Notes: generated by a model not told the origin, from the letters alone. A stretch of 64,000 bases of DNA from Odontesthes bonariensis (GCF_027942865.1 NC_134521.1:1564501-1628500), one strand, 5' to 3'; numbered from the stretch's first letter, positions 31,687 through 42,413 are shown. Translations and numbers: made by a program.

Positions 31687-31710
31687 CTAAAAAGGCTGAA
31701 CTTCTGAACA

Positions 31711-31749
<39 letters not shown>

Positions 31750-32011
31750 TCACTGCTCAACATTGAACTGAACTAAATGGTTTTTATTGTGAATGCAATT
31801 TTTGTTCTTTATTTTTGTGATGTTTTAATACAGAATGTGAGATGTGGACAGTAACATATTGTAAATGTTCAGGAAAAGAAGGCTTATTGAGTTTGTTTGT
31901 TCAAAATGAGCGATGATAATAAATGTTACAAAATACGAGTAGCTCTCGGCCATTTTTATTTTGTGAAAGTAGCTCTCAGAGGGAAAAAGGTTGGAGACCC
32001 CTGGACTACAT

Positions 32012-32518
32012 TGTTTCTATGAAAGGAATTTCAATTTCTAATAATCAAATGTTGATTTCAGAAATGTTTGAACATCTTGGTAATGCTTTATGATTCTAAA
32101 AAGTACAGATACTTGATATTACTATTATTTAGAAGTTTAAATTGGTTGATTTTTATGAAGTTGACCTCACTGATGTCAACACCAGAATGCAACAATAAAG
32201 CTTTCTACACCGTTATCCTTGAATAGTATTTAAGACTTCAAATGTGAAGCGCCCCCCCCCCCAGTCCCGGCTATGGTTCCCGGGACTAGGCCCCCATAGG
32301 TAGTCACATGAAAAGTACCCTGGTCTCCATGCATACGTAAAGGTCAAGTCTGTTGAGCCATCAAAGAAGGCCGCTGGGAGTGTGGTCATCCAGTGGACAG
32401 AGAAGTCAAGAAGGGTGGTTTGACCGCAGAGACAGCATCTGGCAACCAAGCTGTAATAACCTGCCCAATTGTAGGCAAAGGCCTACCGTGCACTACACAA
32501 CACTACTGACAAGTGATG
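32012..32518. repeat. Right part of the OR3 upstream module
   Basis: Bases 32012-32235 continue the match with 13538-13760. Bases 32336-32518 are nearly identical to 47873-48056 before OR5. On the minus strand 32290-32450 carries the decayed coding-like segment LTFTYAWRPGYFSCDY also seen before OR2. Confidence 0.7.
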
Positions 32519-32740
32519 TAAAGGGTCTCATCTTGTACAGCACTTTTCTAGTCAAGCTGACCACTCAAAGCTACATGCACCCATTCACTCACACAGGCTA
32601 CAGATTGATACACAGGTGGATGTATTGCAGCATAGTGTGTTGATCACCATGGACACTTTGACCACAAAATCTAGGAGTTGAACCTCTAAACTTCTGATTG
32701 GCAGACGACTGCTCTTCCTCCTGAGCTATGGCCGCCCCAA
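32519..32740 (-). mobile_element. tRNA-derived SINE in the OR3 promoter flank
   Basis: A box TAGCTCAGGAGG at 32717-32728 and B box GGTTCAACTCC at 32674-32684, both on the minus strand. Flanked by caagtgatg and caaggatg. Orthologous to the SINEs at 14853-15076 and 48057-48278; the OR1 flank shows the empty site gacaagtgatgtcatcac at 3195-3212. Confidence 0.85.
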
Positions 32741-32840
32741 GGATGTCATCAGAGGTGTGTGTGGCCAGAGAACAGATATAGTATGTGAGGCAAGAGTAAA
32801 TCAAGCAGACCAGCTCTGCCCACTAAAATGTGCAAAAGAG

Positions 32841-32967
32841 GTATGTTGGTGGGTTTGACTTAACAAAACTTAACAAACTCTGTCACCATTTCGGCTCTGA
32901 AGATGAAATGTTGTTGTTACTGAAAAAAATGTTTTCTTACTATGTTGTTCTTGTGTTTTAAATTCAG
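32841..32967 (+). other. 5' UTR intron of OR3
   Basis: Donor aagag/GTATGT at 32841 and acceptor AATTCAG ending at 32967. A TATA-like gatatagtatg lies about 60 bp before the donor. Confidence 0.65.
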
Positions 32968-32988
32968 ATGTACTTAATGTTTCTTTAA
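32968..32988 (+). promoter_or_regulatory. Six-codon upstream ORF of OR3 (MYLMFL)
   Basis: ATG at 32968 directly after the acceptor, TAA at 32986-32988, one base before the receptor ATG at 32990. N to Y at codon 2 compared with OR1 and OR2. Confidence 0.55.
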
Positions 32989-32989
32989 T

Positions 32990-33967
32990 ATGTCTTTCAT
33001 TAATCAAACTCAGACCAACACCACCGCTGAGTTCCAGCGTCAGGGATTACTATTCATTGTGTTACTTACCACTATAACAACACTACTATGCTGTGTGTTT
33101 CTCTTTGTTAATGGGACCATGTTGTTCACTTTGAAGAGTAAACCGGTGTTTCGGGAGACCTCTCGTTTTATTCTTCTGCATACCCTTCTTTTTGCAGACA
33201 CTGTGCAGTTGGCAGACAGTCAGACATTGTTTTTAATGTCAGCTTTGGGAGTAAAAGTGCTGTATCCAGTGTGTGCTGCTCTAACAGTACTTTATATTCT
33301 TCCATATGGTGTCTCTTTTCTCACACTGGTGTTGATGTGTCTGGAGAGATATGTAGCTGTGTGCTATCCACTACGGCACGCTGCCATCATCACCACTAGA
33401 AACACAGGTGTAGCTATTTGTGTGCTTTGGACCTTTAGTTCACTAAGTTGTCTTATTCAACTAACCCTGATGTTAAATGTTAGCTTGGAAGAAATGAAGC
33501 GTATGCAAATGAAAGACTATTGTGGCAAAGAAAGTGTGTTTCTTAATCCAAGATCTAATCTTTATGACAAGGCATCCACTTATTTTCTGTTTGCATTAGC
33601 AGGTGTCACCGTCACTTTCTCCTATTTTGGTATCATTGTAGCAGCCAGGTCGGCTTCCACAGACAAAGCTTCAGCCAAGAAGGCCCTTAAAACACTGCTG
33701 ATGCATCTGTTGCAGCTGGGCCTCAGTATGTCCTCCACTGTACACAGCACACTGATCATAGTTGTATCCACAAATCTAGACAGGGTCATAGCTGTGAACA
33801 TCCAGGTCCTTCTTTATGTTTGTCTCAATGTCATTCCCAAATGTTTGAGTTCCCTCATCTATGGTCTCAGAGACCAGACTATCAGACCTGTCCTCATGCT
33901 CAATCTCAGTTGTCGGTGCAGAAGCTTATCTGTGATCTCTGTGGTCCAAACGAGTGCTAAAATCTGA
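32990..33967 (+). CDS. or131-2-like: Odorant receptor 131-2-like (OR3)
   Basis: 325 residues, intact and single-exon, closest to OR5 in coding and flanking sequence. Differences from OR2 cluster in TM2-TM3 and ECL2, the parts that usually shape the ligand pocket: ADSQTLFLMSALGVKVLYPV, VLYILPYGVSF, and SVFLNPRSNLYDKASTYF. ERY, both disulfide cysteines and PKCLSSLIYGLRD are kept. The C-tail is SVISVVQTSAKI. The poly(A) signal AATAAA is at 34104-34109. Like its siblings it carries the SINE, 5' intron and uORF upstream. Confidence 0.93.
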   Translation: MSFINQTQTNTTAEFQRQGLLFIVLLTTITTLLCCVFLFVNGTMLFTLKSKPVFRETSRFILLHTLLFADTVQLADSQTLFLMSALGVKVLYPVCAALTVLYILPYGVSFLTLVLMCLERYVAVCYPLRHAAIITTRNTGVAICVLWTFSSLSCLIQLTLMLNVSLEEMKRMQMKDYCGKESVFLNPRSNLYDKASTYFLFALAGVTVTFSYFGIIVAARSASTDKASAKKALKTLLMHLLQLGLSMSSTVHSTLIIVVSTNLDRVIAVNIQVLLYVCLNVIPKCLSSLIYGLRDQTIRPVLMLNLSCRCRSLSVISVVQTSAKI

Positions 33968-35140
33968 CGATTTTCCACTAAATTACCGTGAATTTGTTCA
34001 TTAACAAATATTACGTCCATCTTACTCACAAAGGTTTTAAATCTAACTGTGGAAAACTCAAATGTGCAGATTTTATTCATGTGTGAATACTGAAATATAC
34101 TCAAATAAATCTGTCATTCAAAACTTAATACTTGCTCCTGCTGAACTGTGTATTGTTGTGAAACACCACTTAAAATAAGTGAACCTTAATCTCATACCTG
34201 CAACATTAATCAGAAACATGTTTGCAGCAGGATTTTTTATAAACATTAAAAATAAATCAGATATTTTCACTTAGGTGTGTACTGTATGTCTAATAAGTTA
34301 TGCTTTCAAACAAAACTGCCTGATTTAGTAAATAAATGGAGGGAAGAGGAAAATATGTATTTTTTGTGATTTGGTTGAACTGACGTGTCTGATTATATCA
34401 CATATGCCATGTTTCTCTGTAGAAAATGTGCAGCTCACTATTCTTACATTATGTGTCATCACATTATGTTCCTGTAAATGATTTTAAGTGCACTGAACTC
34501 TGAACTGTCAGCTTCACTGAAAGAAATATAAAGTCAAAGATTATTAAACTTTTTAAACTACATCTAAGATTTACATATACATGAAGCAATAACTGGACAT
34601 TAACCTCAGTGTAATCTGGTCACAAGATAAACATTTAAGTGATTAAACACGGGAGTACAGAAAACAATTTGTGTACTTTCCAACTGGTCACAGTTTTGTT
34701 AATTAGATAGATTTCATAATGATCATGAAGTGCAGGCCTTTGAAGTTCATATTTGGGGGACAATAAGGGAGAGAACCTGCTGTTTAAAGACCTAACCACC
34801 TTAAACTTTACTATTTTACTTTACTGCTTATTCAAAACAGAAATTATCATAATTATAATTAATTTTCTTATTATCATAAGAAAAACAATTAAGGTAAACA
34901 TTCCGAATTCCAGATACAAGATGAAGGTCATCATCATAAATGTCCTTTGGAAAAACTTGTTCATCAAAATTGCGTATCTTTCGAGCACTATTTTTTAGGG
35001 ACTTCTCTTAAGCTATGAATTCCTGACACATGCAATAGGTCAGTTATTTCTGATTCTTAGCGCAAATAATCTAGTTGCAGTTATTTCATCAATCTTGGGA
35101 AGATTAAGTTAAGAGAGGTTTATCAGGAAATATTCTTCAG
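33968..35140 (+). repeat. Duplicated 3' flank of OR3
   Basis: Homologous to the 3' flanks of OR1 (4423-5850), OR2 and OR5, with deletions. Shared markers are ctcatacctgcaacattaat, the agcaggattttttat block, ctacatctaaga, gtgcaggcctttgaagttca and atcaatcttgggaaga near the end. Divergence from the OR1/OR2 pair is higher than between OR1 and OR2. Confidence 0.7.
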
Positions 35141-36027
35141 ATTAGGACAGGAGTTTATTTATTTGTTTGCAATTTGTAAAAAATAAATCATATGAAACCT
35201 TCCTCTGTTTTCAGTCCACAATTCGGAGCCATTGTGACAGAAAAATGTGGCCAAATCATAGACCCAGTAGAATCTGACCAGGAATTCTCCACTTGAAATT
35301 TCAAACAAGCCATCACCAAACCAGGCATCTTTCATGGGCAGTATGTACAAGTGCTTCAATCCCTTTTACAGAACCAACATACTAGTTAGAGTCAATTGGC
35401 TCCACTAAACAAATGTTTGTCATCGTATCTCTGTGTCTCTACCTGTCCATAAGCCATTAACACAGCTCTCTTCACAGTCAGTCCCCATTCATAGTGAGAG
35501 AGGCTCACATGCCTGATCCTAAGTCCTATAACGGAGATCTTGGAAGATTTTAGGGCTTTCTCCACTAGTATACATATATTATACATCAAAGTGCAACTTG
35601 AAGGGTTAGGGGTTAGGGTTAAACTAAAGCCTTAAATTATTCCAAAGGCAATACAGATAAGCACACCACACAAAGTAAAAGAATGTTCACATTCAAATTG
35701 GCTAAATGCAAAGTCTAACCAAAGCCACACAGAGACTTGAAACCCATATGGGCAAACACAGGTGAGGCCACCGTGGAAACTGCGGACAAACCAACTTGGG
35801 ACCCATATCTGCAGCCCAAATTTAAACCTTATGGGCCCCACATGGACATGCTGGCTGGGTATACATTTAACAATAACTAGTGATGTACTCTACAGATAAT
35901 TCTAAGATAAGGTATTTGGTGATTTTACTGAGTGAAAGGCCACTAACCTGTGCTGAAGCTCATTTGGACGGGGGTTAGTGTTCCTGTCATTGACCATCCG
36001 GTTTGCAGCCGCTTTGCTGTTAAACAA
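35141..36027. other. Spacer, no gene recognised
   Basis: Includes a short telomere-like ggttaggggttagggtta at 35604-35621, too short to imply a former chromosome end. Bases 35690-35860 contain repeated cccatatgggc-type words, typical of a teleost interspersed repeat that I cannot name. Confidence 0.4.
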
Positions 36028-36202
36028 CTATTTACTATTCATTAAAAGGTCCACAACTGTCACCGAACACTCCACTGAGTTCCGTACAATAGCAGCTGAC
36101 TCAGGCTGGATTGAGGAAGCCTTACAAGACCTTTTCCTCAACAATTTAAATGAATCAGTAAGGAATAAACTGGCTATCAGAAATGCACTTAAATTTCCGA
36201 AG
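36028..36202 (+). mobile_element. LTR-retrotransposon fossil (gag-like), Ty3/Gypsy type
   Basis: A short stretch resembles the gag region of teleost Ty3/Gypsy elements. No LTR, protease or polymerase was seen around it. It is a small old fragment and cannot be dated from the sequence alone. Confidence 0.45.
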
Positions 36203-36604
36203 TGACCTAATGGCTTTTGGGGATTCGAGCGTAACTTGTGGTTGGGACCCAAATGCAAGGCTACTGGAGGAAGGAGGTAAAGACAAGTGGTGATGGTAAA
36301 TGGTTGCTTTATTCAAGTAAAACCAAAGGCACTGCCAAGGCAGGAATAATAAACTACAAACAAAACTCAAACAGAACAAAGGAAGGACGAGCAATGAAAA
36401 CACAAGGACAATAACAGCGACAGCAACATACAATGATCTGGCAACTGACTGAGGTGACTAACAAGCTATAACTACTGAGAGGGTTGATGAGGTTGACTGA
36501 GTGATTACCAGGAAACAGGTGTGAATGAGACCAGGAGACAAAACCAAGACAACTGAGGACATCTAGGGGGGATGGCAAGAACCAAGAATACAATAGAACA
36601 CTGA
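36203..36604. other. Unclassified repeat-like sequence split by the young RTE insertion
   Basis: Purine-rich DNA with many acaaa/aacaa words that continues on the far side of the RTE element at 39672-39980. The two parts were contiguous before the RTE inserted. It may be part of an LTR-type or DNA element; no domain was recognised. Confidence 0.4.
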
Positions 36605-36617
36605 GGACTGAAAAATC

Positions 36618-39600
36618 CCTTCCTACGGGCTCACCACCCGTGGGAGGGGCCATGGGGGTCGGGTGCAATGTGAGCTGGGCGGCAGCCGAAGGCGGGGACC
36701 TTGGCGGTCTGATCCTCGGCTACTGAAGCTGGCTCTTGGGACGTGGAACGTCACCTCTCTGCTGGGGAAGGAGCCTGAGCTGGTGCGCGAGGCTGAGCGG
36801 TTCCGGCTAGATATAGTCGGACTCACCTCGACGCATGGCTTGGGCTCCGGAACCAGCCTCCTCGAGAGGGGTTGGACTCTCTTCCACTCTGGAGTTGCCC
36901 GCGGTGAGAGGCGTAAAGCAGGTGTGGGCATACTTATCGCCCCCCGGCTGTGCGCCTGTACATTGGGGTTTACCCCGGTAGACGAGAGGGTAGCCTCCCT
37001 CCGCCTTAGGGTGGGGGGACGGGTCCTGACTGTTGTTTGTGCTTATGCACCGAACGGCAGTTCAGAGTACCCACCCTTTTTGGAGTCCCTGGAGGAGGCA
37101 CTAGAGAGTGCTCCTCCGGGAGACTCCCTCGTCCTGCTGGGGGACTTCAATGCTCACGTGGGCAATGACAGTGAGACCTGGAGGGGCGTGATTGGGAGGA
37201 ACGGCCCCCCCGATCTGAATCAGAGTGGTGTTTTGTTGTTGGACTTCTGTGCTCGTCACGGATTGTCCATAACGAACACCATGTTCAGGCATAAGGGTGT
37301 CCATATGTGCACTTGGCACCAGGACACCCTAGGCCGCAGCTCAATGATCGACTTTGTAGTCGTATCATCGGACTTGCGGCCGTATGTCTTGGACACTCGG
37401 GTGAAGAGAGGGGCGGAGCTGTCAACTGATCACCACCTGGTGGTGAGTTGGCTCCGCTGGTGGGGGAGGAAGCCGGTCAGACCTGGCAGGCCCAAACGTA
37501 TTGTGAGGGTCTGCTGGGAACGGCTGGCGGAATCCCCTGTAAGGAGGAGTTTCAACTCCCACCTCCGGCAGAGCTTCAACCATGTCCCGGGGGAGGTGGG
37601 GGACATTGAGCCCGAATGGGCCATGTTCCGTGCCTCCATTGTTGAGGCGGCCGACCGGAGCTGTGGCCGCAAGGTGGTCGGTGCCTGTCGTGGCGGCAAT
37701 CCCCGAACCCGCTGGTGGACCCCAGTGGTGAGGGAGGCCGTCAAGCTGAAGAAGGAGTCCTATCGGGCCTTTTTGGCCAGTGGGACTCTGGAAGCAGCTG
37801 ATGGGTACCGACAGGCCAAGCGGAACGCAGCCTCGGCGGTTGCTGAGGCAAAAACTCGGGCTTGGGAGGAGTTCGGGGAGGCCATGGAGAACGATTTCCG
37901 GACGGCCTCGAGGAGATTCTGGTCCACCATCCGGCGGCTCAGGGGGGGGAAGCGGTGCATCGTCAACACCGTGTATGGTGAGGGCGGGGCTCTGCTGACT
38001 TCAACTAGGGACGTCGTGAGTCGGTGGGGGGAGTACTTCGAGGGCCTCCTCAATCCTACCGACACGCCTTCCGATGAGGAAGCAGAGTTGGGGAGCTCGG
38101 ACGTGGGACCTCCCATTTCTGGGGCTGAGGTTGCCGAGGTGGTCAAAAAACTCCTCGGTGGCAAGGCCCCGGGGGTGGATGAGGTCCGTCCTGAGTTCCT
38201 CAAGGCTCTGGATGTTGTGGGGCTGTCTTGGTTGACACGCCTCTGCAGCATCGCGTGGACATCGGGGGCAGTGCCTCTGGACTGGCAGATCGGGGTGGTG
38301 GTCCCCCTCTTTAAAAAGGGGGACCGGAGGGTGTGTTCCAACTATAGGGGGATCACACTCCTCAGCCTCCCTGGTAAGGTCTTTTCGGGGGTACTGGAGA
38401 GGAGGATCCGCCGGATAGTCGAATCTCGGATTCAGGAGGTGCAGTGTGGTTTTCGTCCTGGCCGTGGAACAGTGGACCAGCTCTATACCCTCCGCAGGAT
38501 CCTGGAGGGTGCATGGGAGTTCGCCCAACCGGTCTACATGTGTTTTGTGGACTTGGAGAAGGCGTTCGACCGTGTCCCTCGGGGACTCTTGTGGGGGGTG
38601 CTCCGGGAGTATGGAGTGCCGGACTCCTTGATATGGGCTGTTCGGTCTCTGTATGACCGGTGTCAGAGTTTGGTCCGCATTGCCGGCAGTAAGTCGGACA
38701 TGTTTCCTGTGAGGGTTGGACTCCGTCAGGGCTGCCCTTTGTCACCGATTCTGTTCATAATTTTTATGGACAGAATTTCTAGGCGCAGCCAGGGCGTTGA
38801 GGGGGTCCGGTTTGGCGACCTCAGAATCGGGTCTCTGCTTTTTGCGGACGATTTGGTTCTGTTGGCGTCGTCAGGCCGTGACCTTCAGCTCTCACTGGAG
38901 CGGTTCGCAGCCGAGTGTGAAGCGGCTGGGATGACCATCAGCACCTCCAAATCTGAGACCATGGTCTTCAGCCGGAAAAGGGTGGAATGCTCTCTTCGGG
39001 TCGGAAATGAGATCCTTCCCCAAGTGGAGGAGTTCAAGTATCTCGGGGTCTTGTTCACGAGTGAGGGACGAATGGACCAGGAGATTGACAGACGGATTGG
39101 TGCGGCGTCTGCAGTGATGCGGGCTCTGCACCGGCCCGTCGTGGTGAAGAAGGAGCTGAGCCAGAAGGCGAAGCTCTCGATTTACCGGTCAATCTATGTT
39201 CCTACCCTCACCTATGGTCACGAGCTGTGGGTAGTGACCGAAAGAACGAGATCGCGAATACAAGCGGCCGAAATGAGTTTCCTCCGCAGGGTGTCTGGGC
39301 TCTCCCTTAGAGATAGGGTGAGAAGCTCGGTCATCCGGGAGGGGCTCGGAGTAGAACCGCTGCTCCTCCGCATCGAGAGGAGTCAGATGAGGTGGCTCGG
39401 GCATCTGGTGAGAATGCCTCCTGGACGCCTCCCCGGTGAGGTGTTCCGGGCCCGTCCCACTGGGAGGAGGCCCCGGGGAAGACCCAGGACACGTTGGAGA
39501 GACTATGTCTCTCGGCTGGCCTGGGAACGCCTCGGGGTCCCCCCAGAAGAGCTGGAGGAAGTGGCCGGGGACAGGGACGTCTGGGTCTCTTTGCTCAAGC

Positions 39601-39658
39601 TGCTGCCCCCGCGACCCGATCCCCGGACCAGCGGAAGATAATGGATGGATGGATGGAT
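36618..39658 (+). mobile_element. Young RTE-clade LINE (Rex3-like) with 13-bp target duplication
   Basis: The target duplication GGACTGAAAAATC is perfect at 36605-36617 and 39659-39671 (its first two bases could also belong to the tail). The 3' end is compact, with no long UTR, and closes in about four GATG repeats, the hallmark reported for Rex3. The 5' end starts in the leader just before the coding region, so the copy is slightly 5'-truncated. The perfect duplication and unbroken frame indicate a recent insertion. Older relatives lie at 520-1360, 10186-12820, 27738-30195 and 39985-41860. Confidence 0.92.
36663..39641 (+). CDS. RTE LINE ORF: APE endonuclease plus reverse transcriptase
   Basis: About 992 open codons. 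The frame opens at a GTG, and no ATG occurs before about residue 200, so the true start is either upstream in a longer copy or absent here. Endonuclease (about 20-270): [62 protein letters not shown] (about 500-760): [71 protein letters not shown], and catalytic FADD in [12 protein letters not shown]. The C-terminal region includes [20 protein letters not shown] and [15 protein letters not shown]. Fish annotations sometimes mislabel such ORFs as host genes. It supplies nicking and reverse transcription for its own copying. Confidence 0.9.
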   Translation: MQCELGGSRRRGPWRSDPRLLKLALGTWNVTSLLGKEPELVREAERFRLDIVGLTSTHGLGSGTSLLERGWTLFHSGVARGERRKAGVGILIAPRLCACTLGFTPVDERVASLRLRVGGRVLTVVCAYAPNGSSEYPPFLESLEEALESAPPGDSLVLLGDFNAHVGNDSETWRGVIGRNGPPDLNQSGVLLLDFCARHGLSITNTMFRHKGVHMCTWHQDTLGRSSMIDFVVVSSDLRPYVLDTRVKRGAELSTDHHLVVSWLRWWGRKPVRPGRPKRIVRVCWERLAESPVRRSFNSHLRQSFNHVPGEVGDIEPEWAMFRASIVEAADRSCGRKVVGACRGGNPRTRWWTPVVREAVKLKKESYRAFLASGTLEAADGYRQAKRNAASAVAEAKTRAWEEFGEAMENDFRTASRRFWSTIRRLRGGKRCIVNTVYGEGGALLTSTRDVVSRWGEYFEGLLNPTDTPSDEEAELGSSDVGPPISGAEVAEVVKKLLGGKAPGVDEVRPEFLKALDVVGLSWLTRLCSIAWTSGAVPLDWQIGVVVPLFKKGDRRVCSNYRGITLLSLPGKVFSGVLERRIRRIVESRIQEVQCGFRPGRGTVDQLYTLRRILEGAWEFAQPVYMCFVDLEKAFDRVPRGLLWGVLREYGVPDSLIWAVRSLYDRCQSLVRIAGSKSDMFPVRVGLRQGCPLSPILFIIFMDRISRRSQGVEGVRFGDLRIGSLLFADDLVLLASSGRDLQLSLERFAAECEAAGMTISTSKSETMVFSRKRVECSLRVGNEILPQVEEFKYLGVLFTSEGRMDQEIDRRIGAASAVMRALHRPVVVKKELSQKAKLSIYRSIYVPTLTYGHELWVVTERTRSRIQAAEMSFLRRVSGLSLRDRVRSSVIREGLGVEPLLLRIERSQMRWLGHLVRMPPGRLPGEVFRARPTGRRPRGRPRTRWRDYVSRLAWERLGVPPEELEEVAGDRDVWVSLLKLLPPRPDPRTSGR

Positions 39659-39671
39659 GGACTGAAAAATC

Positions 39672-39984
39672 AAAATGAATACAATGAATAAAGCTCAAAT
39701 AAAATACCAAACAAGAACACGGAACAGAGACCAATGCACCAGTGCACTAACCAATGCAGTAAGAAATAATTAAATCAGAGCAAACACTAAGACACCAAAA
39801 AAGGAAAACTACACAAACAAGTGGCACCTCTCTCCCCAGCCCGTTAGTCTCTGAGGAAGAGACAACATTCCTGGGCATAGCACATCTGACCCACAGATGG
39901 GGGTGTTGCGAGCCGGTGATTTAGAGCAATTCAAATGCTTCAATAGAGCGGCACCAGATTTTTAAAGTCACCTGTCACGGAAAA
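39672..39984. other. Continuation of the sequence interrupted at 36604
   Basis: A-rich, acaaa-type sequence like that of 36203-36604; no gene or domain was recognised. Confidence 0.4.
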
Positions 39985-40084
39985 GGGAAACCGGGACACC
40001 CCCCTGGAGCCAGGCCTGAGGGGGGAACTTTCTGGCGAGCACCTGGTGGCCTTGACTCCTGGGGCTCAGTCGGGCTGAGACTTA

Positions 40085-40733
40085 AGCTGGAGTTACAGTT
40101 GATGCGTCTGTTACGGCGGTGGCGGACCGTGACCGTCAAAATGACGTTTGAGGCCTGGCACTTCCCTTGAAAAGACGGCGCAGCGCGTTGTCGTTCACCA
40201 GTCGATTTTTGTAACTTGGCGGCGCCAACAACGACAGACCGGATGGACCGATGTGAGACCAGGCTCAGTCAGGAGGTGCGTTTGTACAGCACCTCTACGA
40301 AACTGCAGTGAAACAGCACAGGGAGCACGTAAACACCCAAAACTGGTGCACAGAGATGGTCAGAACTTTGGGGAAAGAGGGAGAGTTCTGTAAGAATGTG
40401 TGGAAGAAGCTACGGGACAGATACGTGAAAGCAAAGAAAAGGGCAGAGACTCCAAGTGGTGATGCCGGGGGCTTCTGACCTTCACCTCTATTAACTGAAT
40501 TAAAAAATTAAAATGATCCGAATACTGCATTAATGACTATTCCTGCTCTTGACAGCGGCATTGTTTTCTTCTCCACTTTCGTGGTTGTAGAGTAGCGGTA
40601 ACCTTCACCTAGCAGCGCCACCTCTGTGACGGAGAAAATTGCAACTACTGGCGCAACGACTTGCGCCACTATATATTACCGTGACGTCATCAACACCGCT
40701 CGCGCTAGCAGACGCGGCAACCATGCTAGAGCC
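40085..40733 (+). mobile_element. Harbinger-type element with MADF-like remnant, copy 1
   Basis: Inserted in the RTE remnant with TTA on both sides (40082-40084, 40734-40736). The left end AGCTGGAGTTACAGTTGATG and the right end gcggcaaccatgctagagcc pair imperfectly. Sequence 40250-40480 parallels the MADF-like coding region of the copy at 47153-47849 but is frame-broken. The right end includes the conserved cgacttgcgccactatata block. Confidence 0.7.
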
Positions 40734-41310
40734 TTAAAGAATCCACGTGGGCCCACAACTTGTTGGGAGGAAATTCGAGGTCAGGTGCCTTGTGAGCTGC
40801 AAAGGCGAGGGTCTGGACATGCCAATCCCAGGCATCGCAAACTCACTCTTTGAATGTGAAATGTCCCTTCAGGCTGGACTCTCATACGTTGGAGTGGCCC
40901 ATAGAGAGAGGTATCAAGTGGGTGCAGGAATACTGACAAGCCCCCTGCTGAGCCCCTCCATGTTGGAGTTCTTCTCATTGAGCTAGAGTCGCCTCACTGC
41001 CGTGCCAATGGCAGAAGGGAAGGTTATAACTGTCGTTTGTGCGTATGCACCAAACAGCAGCAAAGATTACTCGGCTTTCTTGGAGTCTCTGGGTGGCGTC
41101 CTGGAGGGTGTGCCACCTGGGGATTCCATCGTTCTTCTGGGGGACTTCAATGCCTACAGTGGCAATGATGGGGTGACCTGGAGAGGCATGATTGAGAGGA
41201 ACGGCCTCCCTAATCTGAATCCACCAGGAATAAAAGTACCAGGGGTGGACGCTAAAGGCTCTGGACATGGTGCGGCTATATTGGCTGACACACCTCTTCA
41301 ATGTCGCATG

Positions 41311-41434
41311 GAGATCTTTGACAAAACCATTGCATGTTATGCTTTGACGTTTGACTACAAATAAAGACTTCATTTTCACTTGAATTACTCCGGTCCGTTC
41401 TTGAGCTTCCAACTAAAAGAACCGAATCTAACAG
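41311..41434. mobile_element. LTR-like fossil fragment
   Basis: A short block with an aataaagacttca motif interrupts the RTE remnant. A similar block is found near 46100-46180. Together they suggest fragments of one LTR family, probably solo and old. Confidence 0.3.
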
Positions 41435-41860
41435 ACTCTACCAGGGCTGCCCCTTGGTCACCAGTCCTGTTTATGATTTTCAAGAACAGGATCTCAAGGT
41501 GTAGTTGTGGAGAAGAGCATCTGGTTTGTGAACCTGAGGGTTGGATTCTTCTTTTTGAAAAAAATACGTGGTTCTGTTGGGATCTTTAAGATGATACCTT
41601 CAGCATGCACTAAAGAGGTTTGCAGCTGAGTGTGACGTCACCGGGATGAAAGTCAGCTATTCCAAATCCGAGGCCATGGTTTTCCACCGGAAAAAGGTGG
41701 AATGTTCTCTCCAGGTTGGGGATGATTCTTTCTCGCAGACGGAGGAATTTAAGGATCTGGAGATCTTGTTCACTGTCTTGTTCACAGAAAATGACATTGC
41801 CAGTTTCCAGTACCAATATTAAGCTGGAGTAAGTCCTTGTCAGCCAAGATGGCGGCAAGG

Positions 41861-42235
41861 TCCCGTAGAAGGTGAGTGTAGGCTAATTACTTGATGTTGT
41901 TGGAGTGGACAGGAGGGATACATAAATAGAGGTATTAGAGGAAACTGAATAAAATAAATCGAATAGATAGAAGAAAATAAATAAAGACAAGAAACAAATA
42001 AATAGAGAAATTAGAAGAAATGGAATAATTTGATATGTAACATATATAAATATAAAAACATTAATTTTCCCAACTATTATATTCAATTCTATAATGCGGG
42101 GTAAAGAAAGTTACAGTCAAGGTGTTTTAAAAGAGGTTACACAAAACTTTGCATCCCGGCCTCTTACTACCAACACATCTCTTGTTTGTGCTGAGGAGTG
42201 ATCTCACAGGAATTGTGTTTGTGTGGACAGAGCAC
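41861..42235. other. Spacer upstream of OR4
   Basis: A-rich aaataaata-type sequence on the plus strand with no recognised element. Weak homology to the other receptor flanks begins near 42185 (gaggagtgatctcacagg), and no SINE is present there. Confidence 0.4.
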
Positions 42236-42243
42236 ATAAAAAC
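42236..42243 (+). promoter_or_regulatory. TATA-like box of OR4
   Basis: The ataaaaac-type sequence in cacataaaaactatgtgaag aligns with the TATA-like box of OR1. The downstream gcagagcagctctg aligns with the first-exon region of the other copies. The usual donor (GTATGT) reads gtttttagg at 42301, and the acceptor AG before the uORF reads TG (42412-42413). The 5' UTR intron may therefore be lost or use other sites in OR4. Confidence 0.45.
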
Positions 42244-42413
42244 TATGTGAAGGGAAGGGAAACCATGCAGAGCAGCTCTGGCCACAAGACTGTAAGAGAG
42301 GTTTTTAGGTGGGTTTGACTTGATAATATGAACTCTGTAACCACCTCTGCTCTTAAGGTGAAAAGCTGCTGTTAAAAAGTACTTATCGTGTTTATGTTGC
42401 ATTTGAAATTCTG

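Larger units (their letters stand above)
30388..32003 (+). mobile_element. hAT (Charlie-like) element with perfect TSD and a RecQ-like insert
   Basis: TIRs CAGGGGTCTCCAAC (30388-30401) and gttggagacccctg (31990-32003) are exact inverses. The 8-bp duplication gactacat lies at 30380-30387 and 32004-32011. The paralogous empty site with a single gactacat lies at 13530-13537, proving the insertion limits. The interior holds a RecQ-helicase-like fragment (30736-30972) and the hAT C-terminal dimerisation domain (31078-31686), with a CA-repeat (31716-31747). The transposase core is missing, so it is non-autonomous. Confidence 0.9.
39985..41860 (+). mobile_element. RTE LINE remnant split by a Harbinger-type element
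   Basis: An RTE 5' UTR-like block lies at 39985-40081 (ctggagccaggcctgagg, gcgagcacctggtggcc). Endonuclease sequence resumes after the insertion: 41025-41225 encodes [20 protein letters not shown] and [21 protein letters not shown] pieces follow at 41436-41560 and C-terminal pieces at 41610-41790 (gagtgtgacgtcaccggga, ggccatggttttcc). There are many deletions and frame breaks. A short LTR-like fossil interrupts it at about 41311-41434. Confidence 0.8.

Noticed and set aside
35604-35621. Telomere-like ggttagggttag sequence as an old chromosome end
   Set aside because: Only two to three imperfect units; expected by chance or as a minor interstitial motif.
35978-36205. A host gene ORF of 75 codons
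   Set aside because: It resembles a short LTR-retrotransposon gag fossil and is treated as such.
36663-39641. A host gene of the 'craniofacial development protein 2-like' kind
   Set aside because: The endonuclease, RT motifs, GATG tail and target duplication show an RTE LINE.
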